From positions 62,001 to 126,000 of the IMG/VR virus record IMGVR_UViG_3300026097_000008: a DNA stretch of 64,000 nt; one strand, 5' to 3'. A program made the position numbers and the translations under genes. Shown piece by piece: positions 7,726 to 15,971 of the stretch. The notes beneath the pieces were generated by a model. That model was not told the DNA's origin and did not search any database. It saw nothing but the letters and a program-made list of their open reading frames with translations. The stretch is from a virus. Positions within the stretch are counted from its first letter, which is position 1; every line of letters starts with the position of its first letter.

Positions 7726-9233
7726 GTGTTGTACCAATCTGTTAAGTAATCGTAATGGTTTTCGAACATACCTTCGGCAAGATCGAGGCGTTTTCTATGG
7801 CATTCTAAAAAATATTCAGCATATTGTTTTTCTTTTTCAGATAACGGTGATTCGACATCCTTATATGCACCGCCTGCATGCAATACACACCACCATTGTA
7901 CTACATTAAACATTGAATTAGGTGCAATATTAAAGAATCTTTTTGGCACTGGCAAGAATAATTCTAGTATTTCTCTTGCTCTTTCTGGTAAATTTTCTAA
8001 AGATTGCGTTCTAAAAGATTTCCAAAAATCTGTATCTTCTTTTGTTGAAAAATAATAATGAGCCCATACAAATGCTAGAATCTCGTTTGACATAAAATCA
8101 AAATTGTTGTTTATAGCATATTTTTGTTGTTCGCCCCATATATTACCACTAGTATTCAAGACTCCTGCAATGTCTGATACAACACTAGTTGTAAATGTTA
8201 TACCTGTAGCTTCTAAAGGTTCTACAAATCCTGCACTTAATCCTACTGCGCAGACATTTTTTACAGCAATTTCTTTATGATATCCGCATTTCATTTTTAA
8301 ATGTCTTGCGGGAGCAACAAACTCTCCAATTTTTTGTCTCAATTCTTGTTCAGCACTTTCTGCATCAATAAATTTAGAAGAATATACATAACCATTACCG
8401 ATACTTTTGTATGTAGGAATCGTGAACATCCAACCCGAATCCATAGCTGTAGCTTTGGTATACGGATGACATTCTTTTTGTGGATTAGTAAACTGAGTCC
8501 TAATAACAACAGCATTATCGTTGGGCAAATACTTTGTATAATCTATAAAAGGTACTTTTAGTTTTTGTTCTAACAATATACTTGCAAATCCTGTGCAGTC
8601 TATGAATAAATCAGACTGGTAAGTATTTGCATCTTCATCAATTAACGAATCTATACCTTCTTGATTTACTTTAACATCTGTAATTTTAGTATCAATATAT
8701 GTTATTTTGTCTGCTATTAAATGCTTTATAGTTTTTATAATATCGTACGCACCAAAATGCACTGCGCCAAAATCTGATGGTCCCATTCTATGATTTACAT
8801 CTAAATAACTGTCAAATTTCTGACATATATTCTTTTTTGCTAGCCTATAAGCAGGATGCCAATCTGCAAATTCACTATATGGCTTGTCTATAAAATAGTC
8901 ACTTGTGTAAAAGTTATGTGCTATGATGCCATTATCTTGATTATCATTGTCAACAAAGTAAGATTCATTATTCCATCCAATAAGCTCTACTCCGTACTTA
9001 AATGATGCATTACTATCTTTCATCCACATATGTGGGGGTATACCACATTCGCTTAAAAATTTTGTTGTGAAAGGCTGTGTCCCTTCGCCTACACCGATAG
9101 GACCTTGTTCTGAATCTTCGATTAAAACAATTTCTGTTGGTATTTTCAAGTTTTTTATAAGATATGCTGCTGTAAGCCATCCGCTTGTTCCGCCGCCAAA
9201 AATTGTAATTTTTTTAATTTTTTTTAGATACAT
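7722..9233 (-). CDS. Flavin-dependent halogenase, tryptophan-halogenase family
   Basis: A 503-residue protein of the usual length. It has the FAD-binding GGGTSGW (13-19) and GVGEGT (47-52), catalytic Lys79 in SFKYGVELIGW at the same number as in PrnA, and Glu340 in PLEATGI matching the PrnA catalytic Glu. The diagnostic WxWxIP motif is present as WMFTIP (267-272), so the second Trp is Phe, and the Ser after the catalytic Glu is Ala. These enzymes make hypohalous acid from FADH2, O2 and halide and pass it to Lys. A cyanophage relative, VirX1, is known to halogenate diverse small aromatics with a preference for iodide. It needs reduced flavin, and no reductase is seen here. Coupled by overlap to the oxygenase downstream. 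Confidence 0.92.
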   Translation of the reverse strand: MYLKKIKKITIFGGGTSGWLTAAYLIKNLKIPTEIVLIEDSEQGPIGVGEGTQPFTTKFLSECGIPPHMWMKDSNASFKYGVELIGWNNESYFVDNDNQDNGIIAHNFYTSDYFIDKPYSEFADWHPAYRLAKKNICQKFDSYLDVNHRMGPSDFGAVHFGAYDIIKTIKHLIADKITYIDTKITDVKVNQEGIDSLIDEDANTYQSDLFIDCTGFASILLEQKLKVPFIDYTKYLPNDNAVVIRTQFTNPQKECHPYTKATAMDSGWMFTIPTYKSIGNGYVYSSKFIDAESAEQELRQKIGEFVAPARHLKMKCGYHKEIAVKNVCAVGLSAGFVEPLEATGITFTTSVVSDIAGVLNTSGNIWGEQQKYAINNNFDFMSNEILAFVWAHYYFSTKEDTDFWKSFRTQSLENLPERAREILELFLPVPKRFFNIAPNSMFNVVQWWCVLHAGGAYKDVESPLSEKEKQYAEYFLECHRKRLDLAEGMFENHYDYLTDWYNT

Positions 9234-9235
9234 AA

Positions 9236-9832
9236 TTAGTCCTTAAAATCAAAATAAATGTTAAACGCTAAAGATATTCTTGTGTCATTGCTTTTATTAG
9301 GCAATACTTTATGCAATAACCAACTAGGAAATAACAATATCATTTCATCTAAAGGTTCTACAGTAAGTAAGTTGCTGTACTTATTTGAATGATGTGGAAA
9401 GCTAGCTACAAAAGGATTAGTGCTCTTAAATTGTATATCTCCACTATTTTTCGGTGCTCTATAATAATAGCAACCACTGAACATATTTGGCTGATAACCA
9501 TGTTCATGTAGTCCAATTACCTGATCTTTTGTAAAGGTATTCAACCATGAACCTAAAATATATGTGCTAGTCTTTTTGTATGGATAAGTCAACTGGTCTA
9601 AATATTTTCCTGCATGATTAATAATTTTAGTTTCAATTATTTTCATATCGAACTCTTTTATTATATCTGTAGAATTCTCATGACTAAAAGTTGTGTTTGC
9701 CGTGTCGTTATCCGGCTGCCAATCATTCTTAAATACTGCATGAGACATTGCATGTATAAATTCTCTATCTATGCTGTCACTAGTCTCTATTTTACCCATA
9801 TATATAGGAGTACTAAAAAAATTTTCTATCAT
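9236..9832 (-). CDS. 2OG-Fe(II) oxygenase-like protein, operon copy 2
   Basis: 198 residues from the ATG that overlaps the stop of the fusion gene upstream (ATGA). Motifs: IGLHEHGYQPNMFSGCYYY (His109/His111), MILLFPSWLLHKVLP (His174) and RISLAFN (Arg185), which are the metal and 2-oxoglutarate ligands of the phage oxygenase family. The N-terminus (MIENFFSTPIYMGKIE) is typical of that family. It lies 2 bases upstream of the halogenase start. The two oxygenases flank the halogenase, which points to a multi-step oxidation of one substrate. The substrate cannot be inferred from sequence. Confidence 0.82.
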   Translation of the reverse strand: MIENFFSTPIYMGKIETSDSIDREFIHAMSHAVFKNDWQPDNDTANTTFSHENSTDIIKEFDMKIIETKIINHAGKYLDQLTYPYKKTSTYILGSWLNTFTKDQVIGLHEHGYQPNMFSGCYYYRAPKNSGDIQFKSTNPFVASFPHHSNKYSNLLTVEPLDEMILLFPSWLLHKVLPNKSNDTRISLAFNIYFDFKD

Positions 9833-11496
9833 TTTCGTATCACAACTACATATAATCCGTTCCACCACTCGTTTTTATTTTCTTCTGAGTTGAGGAGCAT
9901 TTTTTCGTATACAGCAATTCCGTTTGAATTGTTTATACCCTGTCTAGCACCATCTACAACACCCTGCCAGTTTGCATCATCAAAAACTAGTATAGCTTCA
10001 TTTGCAAGTGCAGGCCAATAGTGTTCAACTGCTTTAGCCACACTAGTTTCATCGTGAGGACCATCATAAAAGAACATTTTGATGCTGTTTTGCGCAGGAG
10101 ACACATCAACACTAAATAAATCTTGGTTGAGTACGACTACATTAGAGTCGCCTCTGTGTTTTTCTAAATTTTTAAAAAATACATTAATATCGTTATCTTC
10201 AGCAACTTCACCGTTTTGCGATGCTATTCCTTCACTCCAATGATCTATTGCTACAGCTTGAATAGGATTATCTTTCAGTACCGCACATAGTGTTGCACCT
10301 AAATAAGTTCCAACTTCCATATAAGTATCTACACCCTGAGCGAGAGTATTTAAAAGTGTTTGTACTCTCGGTGATGTTAATCCCGGAATATCTAAATTTA
10401 TAGTAGGTATACCCGAATTAGCAATACACTCTGCTGCGTGTTTTACTAATTCGCTATGTTGTATTTTTGATTTTACTTCGTATATTTTGTCACAGTACTG
10501 GCATTCCCAACAATCAAACTTACAATTTTTAATTTTTTCTCGCCATACGTTAATTGGCTTTTCTACTAAATTTGTTTCTTGTAAATAAGGTGCAAAATTA
10601 TCGTTAAGAAGAGTTTCGTTTCTATCCCATTTACGAATTATTTCCATTGTTTCGTATAGTCTACTAATTGCTTCTCTTCCATGCATTTTAAACACATCTA
10701 TTCCAAGATCATTTAAAAATTCCTCCCAGTCCTCTTTCCACGGAGGTAAATCAGCATTTTTTAAATGCACTGCCGGGTCTTGTACGTCCCATTTAGGACA
10801 GCTGACTCTGCTAATAGGATCATTAAAATATTGCGGACTACTTCCTTCTCTAGTGTTATTAAATTCAAAGTGCTCTACCATCATTGGACAGTTGCCAAGA
10901 CATCCTTCATTTGCAAGTAAACTAATGTGTATTTCTTTGCCTAAATTTTCTTTTACCCATTCTTTAGCAGTTTTAATTCGTAGCAAAGTGTCTCTGTCTC
11001 GCATTAGATCTCTATCTAAATTTATGTAGTCGAAACCGGCTTTGGCAAGATTTACAATCTCTGCGGCGGTTCGTACTTCTCTTAAGATTGTATTTTTTAC
11101 TTTTAGTTTAGGAAATGCTTTTTGTATTTGCCCTGTAGCCATCCAGTGTGTATGAGGAACAGTAGCAGTATGTACTCCGGCATCATATAATGGTTTAAAA
11201 TGATATATAAAAGTGTCTAAGTTTTTTTGAGTAGGAGGTACTTGAATATTGTTAAAAGTTGCACTTAAAGGAATACCCGTATAATGCTGTATTTGTAAAG
11301 CTGCATCTATAGCATACTTATAGTCTTCTTCGTAAACAAAAGTATCTCCCATTGCGTCTTGGCTAAAGGGAGGTATACGGCTTGTGAAATATATATCATA
11401 AATTAGATGTTTATACTCTACAACAAATTTTATAAAATCCTGATATTGATCTGGACTAAGTTTCGGATTTAATGGAATACTAAAGATTTTTTTCAT
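9829..11496 (-). CDS. Fusion of a U32-peptidase-like Fe-S TIM-barrel domain and a SAM methyltransferase
   Basis: 555 residues in two parts. Residues 1 to about 350 look like the U32 'peptidase' family (YhbU/UbiU/UbiV/RlhA type), now known as Fe-S proteins in hydroxylation reactions: barrel-like repeats such as AGVHTATVPHTHW and AGFDYINLDRDL, then ANEGCLGNCP (Cys199, Cys203), SCPKW (Cys233) and a second group NCKFDCWECQYC (325-335). Residues about 375-555 are a class I methyltransferase: YMEVGTYLGATL (SAM motif I), AIDHW, FYDGPHDE and ILVFDDANW. It is the first gene after the sigma70-type promoter. I know no characterised protein with this fusion. The function may be oxygen-independent hydroxylation plus methylation, which is inference. 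Confidence 0.78.
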   Translation of the reverse strand: MKKIFSIPLNPKLSPDQYQDFIKFVVEYKHLIYDIYFTSRIPPFSQDAMGDTFVYEEDYKYAIDAALQIQHYTGIPLSATFNNIQVPPTQKNLDTFIYHFKPLYDAGVHTATVPHTHWMATGQIQKAFPKLKVKNTILREVRTAAEIVNLAKAGFDYINLDRDLMRDRDTLLRIKTAKEWVKENLGKEIHISLLANEGCLGNCPMMVEHFEFNNTREGSSPQYFNDPISRVSCPKWDVQDPAVHLKNADLPPWKEDWEEFLNDLGIDVFKMHGREAISRLYETMEIIRKWDRNETLLNDNFAPYLQETNLVEKPINVWREKIKNCKFDCWECQYCDKIYEVKSKIQHSELVKHAAECIANSGIPTINLDIPGLTSPRVQTLLNTLAQGVDTYMEVGTYLGATLCAVLKDNPIQAVAIDHWSEGIASQNGEVAEDNDINVFFKNLEKHRGDSNVVVLNQDLFSVDVSPAQNSIKMFFYDGPHDETSVAKAVEHYWPALANEAILVFDDANWQGVVDGARQGINNSNGIAVYEKMLLNSEENKNEWWNGLYVVVIRK

Positions 11497-11522
11497 AATT
11501 TTACTTTTCGGTAGTTTCTATT

Positions 11523-11551
11523 AGTATAACGGATTATTTTAAAAAAAGCAA
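11523..11551 (-). promoter_or_regulatory. Sigma70-type promoter of the halogenase operon
   Basis: The minus strand has TTGCTT, a 17-base spacer and TATACT, ending about 27 bases before the fusion gene ATG. The match is four of six bases at -35 and five of six at -10. The flanks are AT-rich and no late-promoter element is present, so early or middle expression is likely. Confidence 0.55.
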
Positions 11552-11566
11552 GAGTTTTTTAAATAA

Positions 11567-12088
11567 TTACTTTTCATTTCCTGGCCATTTTATATTGAAC
11601 TCAGGTTCCCTAGGCGTTTTGTTCATAGCCGGCGATGCCGTGACTTTGTAATAGTTATGCAAAATAAGTTCACATTCTTCTTTGGTAGAACATGCTTCAA
11701 CTTTTTGAAGTAATTTTTTTAGGATCTTTTTATCGGTAAGATTTTCATTTGCATACAATCTCATTGCTGATTTTATCAACACTGTGACGTTTTCTTTATC
11801 TTTATCAGTTAGTCTATAAACATATTTTTCCCACTCTACATCGCCAGAAGCTGTCACAATGTCTTCTGCTTTACTTACTGGCTCAGTTACACTAACTACA
11901 TCTCTGTATGCATTTGTTAACACAGCAGATTTAGCAACTTCTTCAGATAATTCAATATAATTTATCCAATCAATATATGCACCGTCTGGAATATAACGCA
12001 TAGTAAAGTGCCAATAATCGCCTACTACTTTACTGCCTTTAGGTATTCTAGGATCATTATCAGCTATCGTCGGATGTATTATATACAT
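11567..12088 (-). CDS. Unknown 173-residue protein
   Basis: I do not recognise the family. The protein starts MYIIHPTIADNDPRIPKG and contains a mid-section rich in charged helices (LTDKDKENVTVLIKSAMRL, KKILKKLLQKVEAC). There is no signal peptide or membrane segment. Its start lies 29 bases inside the end of the upstream gene in another frame, with AAGGA about 10 bases before the ATG, so the two are probably co-translated. The position at the downstream end of the fibre operon suggests a virion or assembly role, but nothing in the sequence shows it. Confidence 0.65.
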   Translation of the reverse strand: MYIIHPTIADNDPRIPKGSKVVGDYWHFTMRYIPDGAYIDWINYIELSEEVAKSAVLTNAYRDVVSVTEPVSKAEDIVTASGDVEWEKYVYRLTDKDKENVTVLIKSAMRLYANENLTDKKILKKLLQKVEACSTKEECELILHNYYKVTASPAMNKTPREPEFNIKWPGNEK

Positions 12089-12950
12089 TTAATATATTTC
12101 CTTGATCTACAGCCGATGCACTAGGAGCATTTACTGATAACTTCAATTCTGCATCGGAATCCTCTGTTGGCGGCTTTGTTAAAAATGCTGTATCTGCATT
12201 ACTATCTAACGCTAGTTTTTCGTCAATATTAGCTTGTATATTTTTTTGTATATGTTGCAGTTGCGTACCATAATTCATTGCTAGAGATAATGTTTCTGTT
12301 TGCTGGGTAGGAGACATACTAAGTATAGCATCCATATTTCCTGTGCCGACCCTTCCGTAAAACAACAAATCGGTAGCAGCTTGTTTAGCAAGTCTGTTAG
12401 TCCAATATTCTGCTTCGTAATAATCCTCTGCGTCAGTATCCATAATATCCATATATGTTCGGCCAGAACCATCTGGCAATAATGCTTCGTCTGAATTTAA
12501 AAATTCTTGTATTAAATCTAAAATTTGTTGTCTTTCTAGATACCAATTAAGCAACCGTCTTCTTGTTAATACTTGAGTACGGTTAAGCTCTTTTGCTTCT
12601 AGTAAATGCTCTCTACGATCAAAATCGTCAATTGCATTTTGTGCTTGATGCTCGTGTCTTTCAATCTGAATTTGCCATTTTTCAATATCATATTCTAATT
12701 TTCCAATAGCTTCTTCCCTTGATTTTAATTCAAGCAACCATTGACGCAGTTTGCTAAAGGGAGTGATTTGAGTTTCCCCTACAAACCAACGCATTTTATA
12801 TTTTGGATTTGCCCACTCTTTATTTTGCGAATAATCCAAAAGTGCTACTTCTTTTTCCGATAGTTGCGAAACATCGCTTAGAAGTTCGCTTTTATGTACT
12901 TCTGTTTCTTTAGCAAATTGTGACAGTCTGTCAGGCATATTAGATTCCAT
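12060..12950 (-). CDS. Unknown helical protein, probable assembly or structural factor
   Basis: 296 residues from the ATG at 12950, chosen because AAAGGAGA lies 7 bases upstream; an ATG at 12971 lacks such a site. Residues about 70-180 are strongly heptad-like and rich in Glu, Arg and Leu (KLEYDIEKWQIQIERHEHQ, RREHLLEAKELNRTQVLTRRRL), predicting a long coiled coil. The C-terminus is disordered and acidic (TEDSDAELKLSVNA). Not recognised by family. Preceded by a late-type promoter element, so it is probably a late protein such as a fibre chaperone or minor virion protein; that is inference. Confidence 0.65.
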   Translation of the reverse strand: MESNMPDRLSQFAKETEVHKSELLSDVSQLSEKEVALLDYSQNKEWANPKYKMRWFVGETQITPFSKLRQWLLELKSREEAIGKLEYDIEKWQIQIERHEHQAQNAIDDFDRREHLLEAKELNRTQVLTRRRLLNWYLERQQILDLIQEFLNSDEALLPDGSGRTYMDIMDTDAEDYYEAEYWTNRLAKQAATDLLFYGRVGTGNMDAILSMSPTQQTETLSLAMNYGTQLQHIQKNIQANIDEKLALDSNADTAFLTKPPTEDSDAELKLSVNAPSASAVDQGNILNVYNTSDDS

Positions 12951-12977
12951 GTTGTCTCCTTTAAAAAACATACATTA

Positions 12978-12984
12978 TATTTAT
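12978..12984 (-). promoter_or_regulatory. Probable late promoter
   Basis: The minus strand reads TTAATAAATATAATG, containing ATAAATA, about 30 bases before the ATG at 12950. It lies in the gap after the fibre gene upstream and matches the late-promoter core, though without the trailing C common at other sites in this window. Confidence 0.5.
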
Positions 12985-13026
12985 TAATTGAAAATTTATG
13001 ATTATATTATATTGGCAGAAAGAGTA

Positions 13027-14079
13027 TCAATCTCTCCAAGAACATACACCAGAACTAGCTCCTGGTTTCCCTTTTGGCTCCATTGAACTACCGCCTCTAA
13101 AGCCGCTTTCAGATACGTAATTCCATCTGTGTGAAATATTATTTTGCTGTCCGTTATACATACCAATCATATATTGATGATCTTGGCCCATGGTATAGTT
13201 TTCTTCGCCTGAGTCCCCTACAGGTTTAGATACAGTGCCAGAAGTTGTATTTGTTGTCCAATTAGTTCGACGATAATTGTTGCCGCCTCTGTATGTTCCT
13301 TCATTGCCAGCCCAAGCGTATTGTCCTTTGGAATTTACAGCTTTTTGTTGGTGATGATTGGCTGGATCAGTTCCGCCTCTGTTCGAAGCTGTTCTAGTAG
13401 AAAAGTTAAATGTAATACCATTATTTCCTTCGTACATTATGCCATACGTTTCGGTGCTCATACCCCATGTAGTACCACTGTACATAGTTGCACCGATAGT
13501 ACCTGTAAGTGTTTTGGTTGTCAAATTATATTCTTCAACAAGTGTATTTTCACCATTTAGCCAGGTTTCATAATGTTCTCTAAAAACGCCTCCATAATTG
13601 TGTCTCGATAGTGCCAAATTGCGATCAATGTCAGTAGCTTGTGTTTCAGTTCTCATGTTAAATGCAATTGTATAATTTGAACTAACTGAATGTCCACCTC
13701 CAGCACCAAAAACATATGCGTAATCTTTAGAACATGCTCCCCACTGATAGTTAAATGCAGCTTCGATTGCTCCGTCACCTAGGTTATAAGTGGTATCAGT
13801 GGCGGTGATTGTTCTATTGAGATTGTTCCAAGCTACACTGCTTTGGTAGCCGCCTTGCATATAACCATTATTTATAATTGTTCTAGTAAGAAAAGGTATG
13901 GTCATTTCAGACCATCCTGCACTAGTAGTGTACGTGCCGTCTTGATAATATTCGACTACACTATTATCTGTATTGTAGCGTATTCTGCCAGCATCATTAC
14001 CTGGACGCTGGGCTGTTGTACCTTTGGGTAATCTTAAATAGTCAGTGCCGTTAATAGTAGTGTTTTTTAATGTTGCCAT
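13027..14079 (-). CDS. Fibre-type structural protein, tandem copy A
   Basis: 350 residues. The first 60 carry the shared fibre module (LPKGTTAQRPGNDAGRIRYN followed by EYYQDG and W). The rest is a Trp/Tyr/Asn/Gly-rich domain with repeated short strands such as YAYVFGAGGGHSVSS, TWGMSTETYGIMY, YAWAGNEGTYRGG and YMIGMYNGQQNN. These suggest a beta-propeller-like receptor-binding head of about 290 residues. The neighbour at 14089-15138 is a close paralogue over this whole domain and shares the same C-terminus (GVC-x-WRD). Recent tandem duplication is likely, possibly giving two host specificities. Adhesin function is inferred. Confidence 0.75.
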   Translation of the reverse strand: MATLKNTTINGTDYLRLPKGTTAQRPGNDAGRIRYNTDNSVVEYYQDGTYTTSAGWSEMTIPFLTRTIINNGYMQGGYQSSVAWNNLNRTITATDTTYNLGDGAIEAAFNYQWGACSKDYAYVFGAGGGHSVSSNYTIAFNMRTETQATDIDRNLALSRHNYGGVFREHYETWLNGENTLVEEYNLTTKTLTGTIGATMYSGTTWGMSTETYGIMYEGNNGITFNFSTRTASNRGGTDPANHHQQKAVNSKGQYAWAGNEGTYRGGNNYRRTNWTTNTTSGTVSKPVGDSGEENYTMGQDHQYMIGMYNGQQNNISHRWNYVSESGFRGGSSMEPKGKPGASSGVCSWRD

Positions 14080-14088
14080 ATTATTATC

Positions 14089-15138
14089 CTAATCTCTCCA
14101 AGCACATACACCAGAACTTGAACCTGCTTTGCCTTTTGGCTCCATTGTAGAGCTACCTTGGAATCCGCTTTCTGTAGCATAATTCCAACGCCAAGATCTG
14201 TTGTTTTGTTGCCCATTATATTGTCCAAGCATATACTGGTGATCTTGTCCCATGGTAAAGTTTTCCTCGCCACAGTTGCCGTCTGGTTTTGCTACTGTAC
14301 CTGAGTCAGTTGTATTTGTTGACCAATTGGTTCTGCGGAAGTTTGATCCGCCACTATAACTTCCTTCGTTGCCTGCCCATGCATACGTACCTTTTGAGTT
14401 TACAGACTTTTGCTGATCGTGATTGGAAGGTGTAGTTCCGCCACGACTGGATTTTGTTTCAGTAGCAAATACAAATGTTTCTGCTGTATTTGCAGCGTAA
14501 AATAGCGCATAGTCCTCGTGGCTCATGCCCCATGTTGAACCTGACCTATAATTTTGTCCTATATTTCCGCTGCTTGTTTTAGTCACTAAATTGTATTTGT
14601 TAATATTACTATCACTATCTCCCGACATCCAAGTTTCGTAGTGTTCTCTAAAAATGCCACCGAATCTCCATCTGTTACTTGGCAGACTTCTATCTATGTC
14701 TGTCATTTGCTGTTCAGTACGCATGTTGTAAGCAATAGTATAGTTAGAACTAACCGCATGGCCGCCGCCTGCACCAAACACATATGAATAGTCTTTAGAA
14801 CATGCTCCCCATTGATAGTTGAATGCTGACTCAATTGCAGAGTCGCCTAAGTTTGTAGTTGTGTCAGTAGCAGCAATAGTTTTATTCAAATTATTCCACG
14901 CTGCACTACTTTTATACCCGCCTTGCATGAATGCTGTTGTTATAATTGTTCGAAAAGGAAATACGAGAGAACTTAATTCCCAAGCAACACCATTCCAATA
15001 CTCTAATTTACCACTGTCACTGTTGACCCTCATGCCTGCTATATTATCGGCATTTTCTGCTGGACGCTCGGCATCATTACCTACCGGCAATCTTAAAAAT
15101 CCTGTATCGTCTATTTCTGTATTTTTTAAAGTTGCCAT
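14089..15138 (-). CDS. Fibre-type structural protein, tandem copy B
   Basis: 349 residues, paralogous to the downstream gene across its length. It shares FNYQWGACSKDYSYVFGAGG, the central TWGMSHEDYALFY, YAWAGNEGSYSGG and the C-terminal GVCAWRD. Differences cluster in loop-like segments, for example PSNRWRFGGIF against ALSRHNYGGVF. The N-terminal module is a divergent form with three extra residues (ERPAENADNIAGMRVNSDSG). The start overlaps the upstream stop by one base (TAATG). The loops that vary between copies are the natural candidates for ligand contact. Role inferred as receptor binding. Confidence 0.75.
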   Translation of the reverse strand: MATLKNTEIDDTGFLRLPVGNDAERPAENADNIAGMRVNSDSGKLEYWNGVAWELSSLVFPFRTIITTAFMQGGYKSSAAWNNLNKTIAATDTTTNLGDSAIESAFNYQWGACSKDYSYVFGAGGGHAVSSNYTIAYNMRTEQQMTDIDRSLPSNRWRFGGIFREHYETWMSGDSDSNINKYNLVTKTSSGNIGQNYRSGSTWGMSHEDYALFYAANTAETFVFATETKSSRGGTTPSNHDQQKSVNSKGTYAWAGNEGSYSGGSNFRRTNWSTNTTDSGTVAKPDGNCGEENFTMGQDHQYMLGQYNGQQNNRSWRWNYATESGFQGSSTMEPKGKAGSSSGVCAWRD

Positions 15139-15971
15139 TAGAACCCTCCTCTTGCTAAAAGGGCTGATGATAGTCCCCTAATTTCATTTTCATTAAGAAC
15201 TCTGTCCCACGCAGCAAGGAACTGCCATTTCCAATCGCTTGGTTCACTTGTATTACTAGTGTGTGCTCCGACTCGTAAATTTGTTGGACCGTTAGATCCG
15301 CCTGTTGACTGCGCTCTCATAGTACCGTTCTTCCAATATTGCCATTCGTCTACACTTAAACCGCCTTCAAAATTAGTTCTACCTGTTCCTGTGTGTACAC
15401 CCCATTGATTATTACCTGCGCCTCCACCGCTTGAACTACTTTGAATTACCCAACCTTCTGCAAAGTATCTCACATCGCCATCGCTCCAGTGGCCTAACAA
15501 CCAGTTGTTTCCGCCTGGACCTGTAGTAGTAATTCTTCCTCTAGTGCCGCCGTTGTATCCACATAGTGTCATAACAGTGTATGGCTCACTGCTCATGTCT
15601 ACAGCAAAATCAATTCTGCCTGCACTTTGTCCACCAGTAAGGTATTTTGAACCTGTTCCTGAAGTTTGTTCTGTTACAGTTCCTGAAATTGTCACAGTTC
15701 TGTTGTTGCCGCTAATGTCTGTGAGTGTACTGCCGTCCCAGCTATCTGGATTGCCTACATCACACAACAACTGTAATCCTCTCATAGGTATACCGTCTTT
15801 GTTAGTTTCGGCATTTATCCAAAAACCCATCCAATAAAATTCAACATAACCCAAATCAGTATTAAATCTCATATCGCCATTTACTGGACTGGATGGTCTT
15901 TGAGCTGTAGTGCCTCTTGGCAGATATACAGATCCTGTATCATTAATTGTAGTGTCCAGTAGCGTAGCCAT
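15138..15971 (-). CDS. Fibre-type protein with LamG-like lectin domain
   Basis: 277 residues. The shared fibre module is at 15-50 (LPRGTTAQRPSSPVNGDMRF). From about residue 60 there is a concanavalin A/LamG-like domain: LLCDVGNPDSWDG...TDISGNNRTVT near its start, a strand-rich middle and the typical ending WKWQFLAAWDRVLNENEI. LamG domains bind glycans or proteins at surfaces, so this is probably an adhesin or fibre tip. It is coupled by TAATG overlaps on both sides. No signal peptide, as expected for a cytoplasmically assembled virion protein. Confidence 0.75.
   Translation of the reverse strand: MATLLDTTINDTGSVYLPRGTTAQRPSSPVNGDMRFNTDLGYVEFYWMGFWINAETNKDGIPMRGLQLLCDVGNPDSWDGSTLTDISGNNRTVTISGTVTEQTSGTGSKYLTGGQSAGRIDFAVDMSSEPYTVMTLCGYNGGTRGRITTTGPGGNNWLLGHWSDGDVRYFAEGWVIQSSSSGGGAGNNQWGVHTGTGRTNFEGGLSVDEWQYWKNGTMRAQSTGGSNGPTNLRVGAHTSNTSEPSDWKWQFLAAWDRVLNENEIRGLSSALLARGGF

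Noticed and set aside
9236-9868. Longer form of the second oxygenase starting at 9868
   Set aside because: The start at 9832 forms an ATGA overlap with the upstream stop and gives the family-typical N-terminus; the extra 12 residues would lie wholly inside the upstream gene without a ribosome site.
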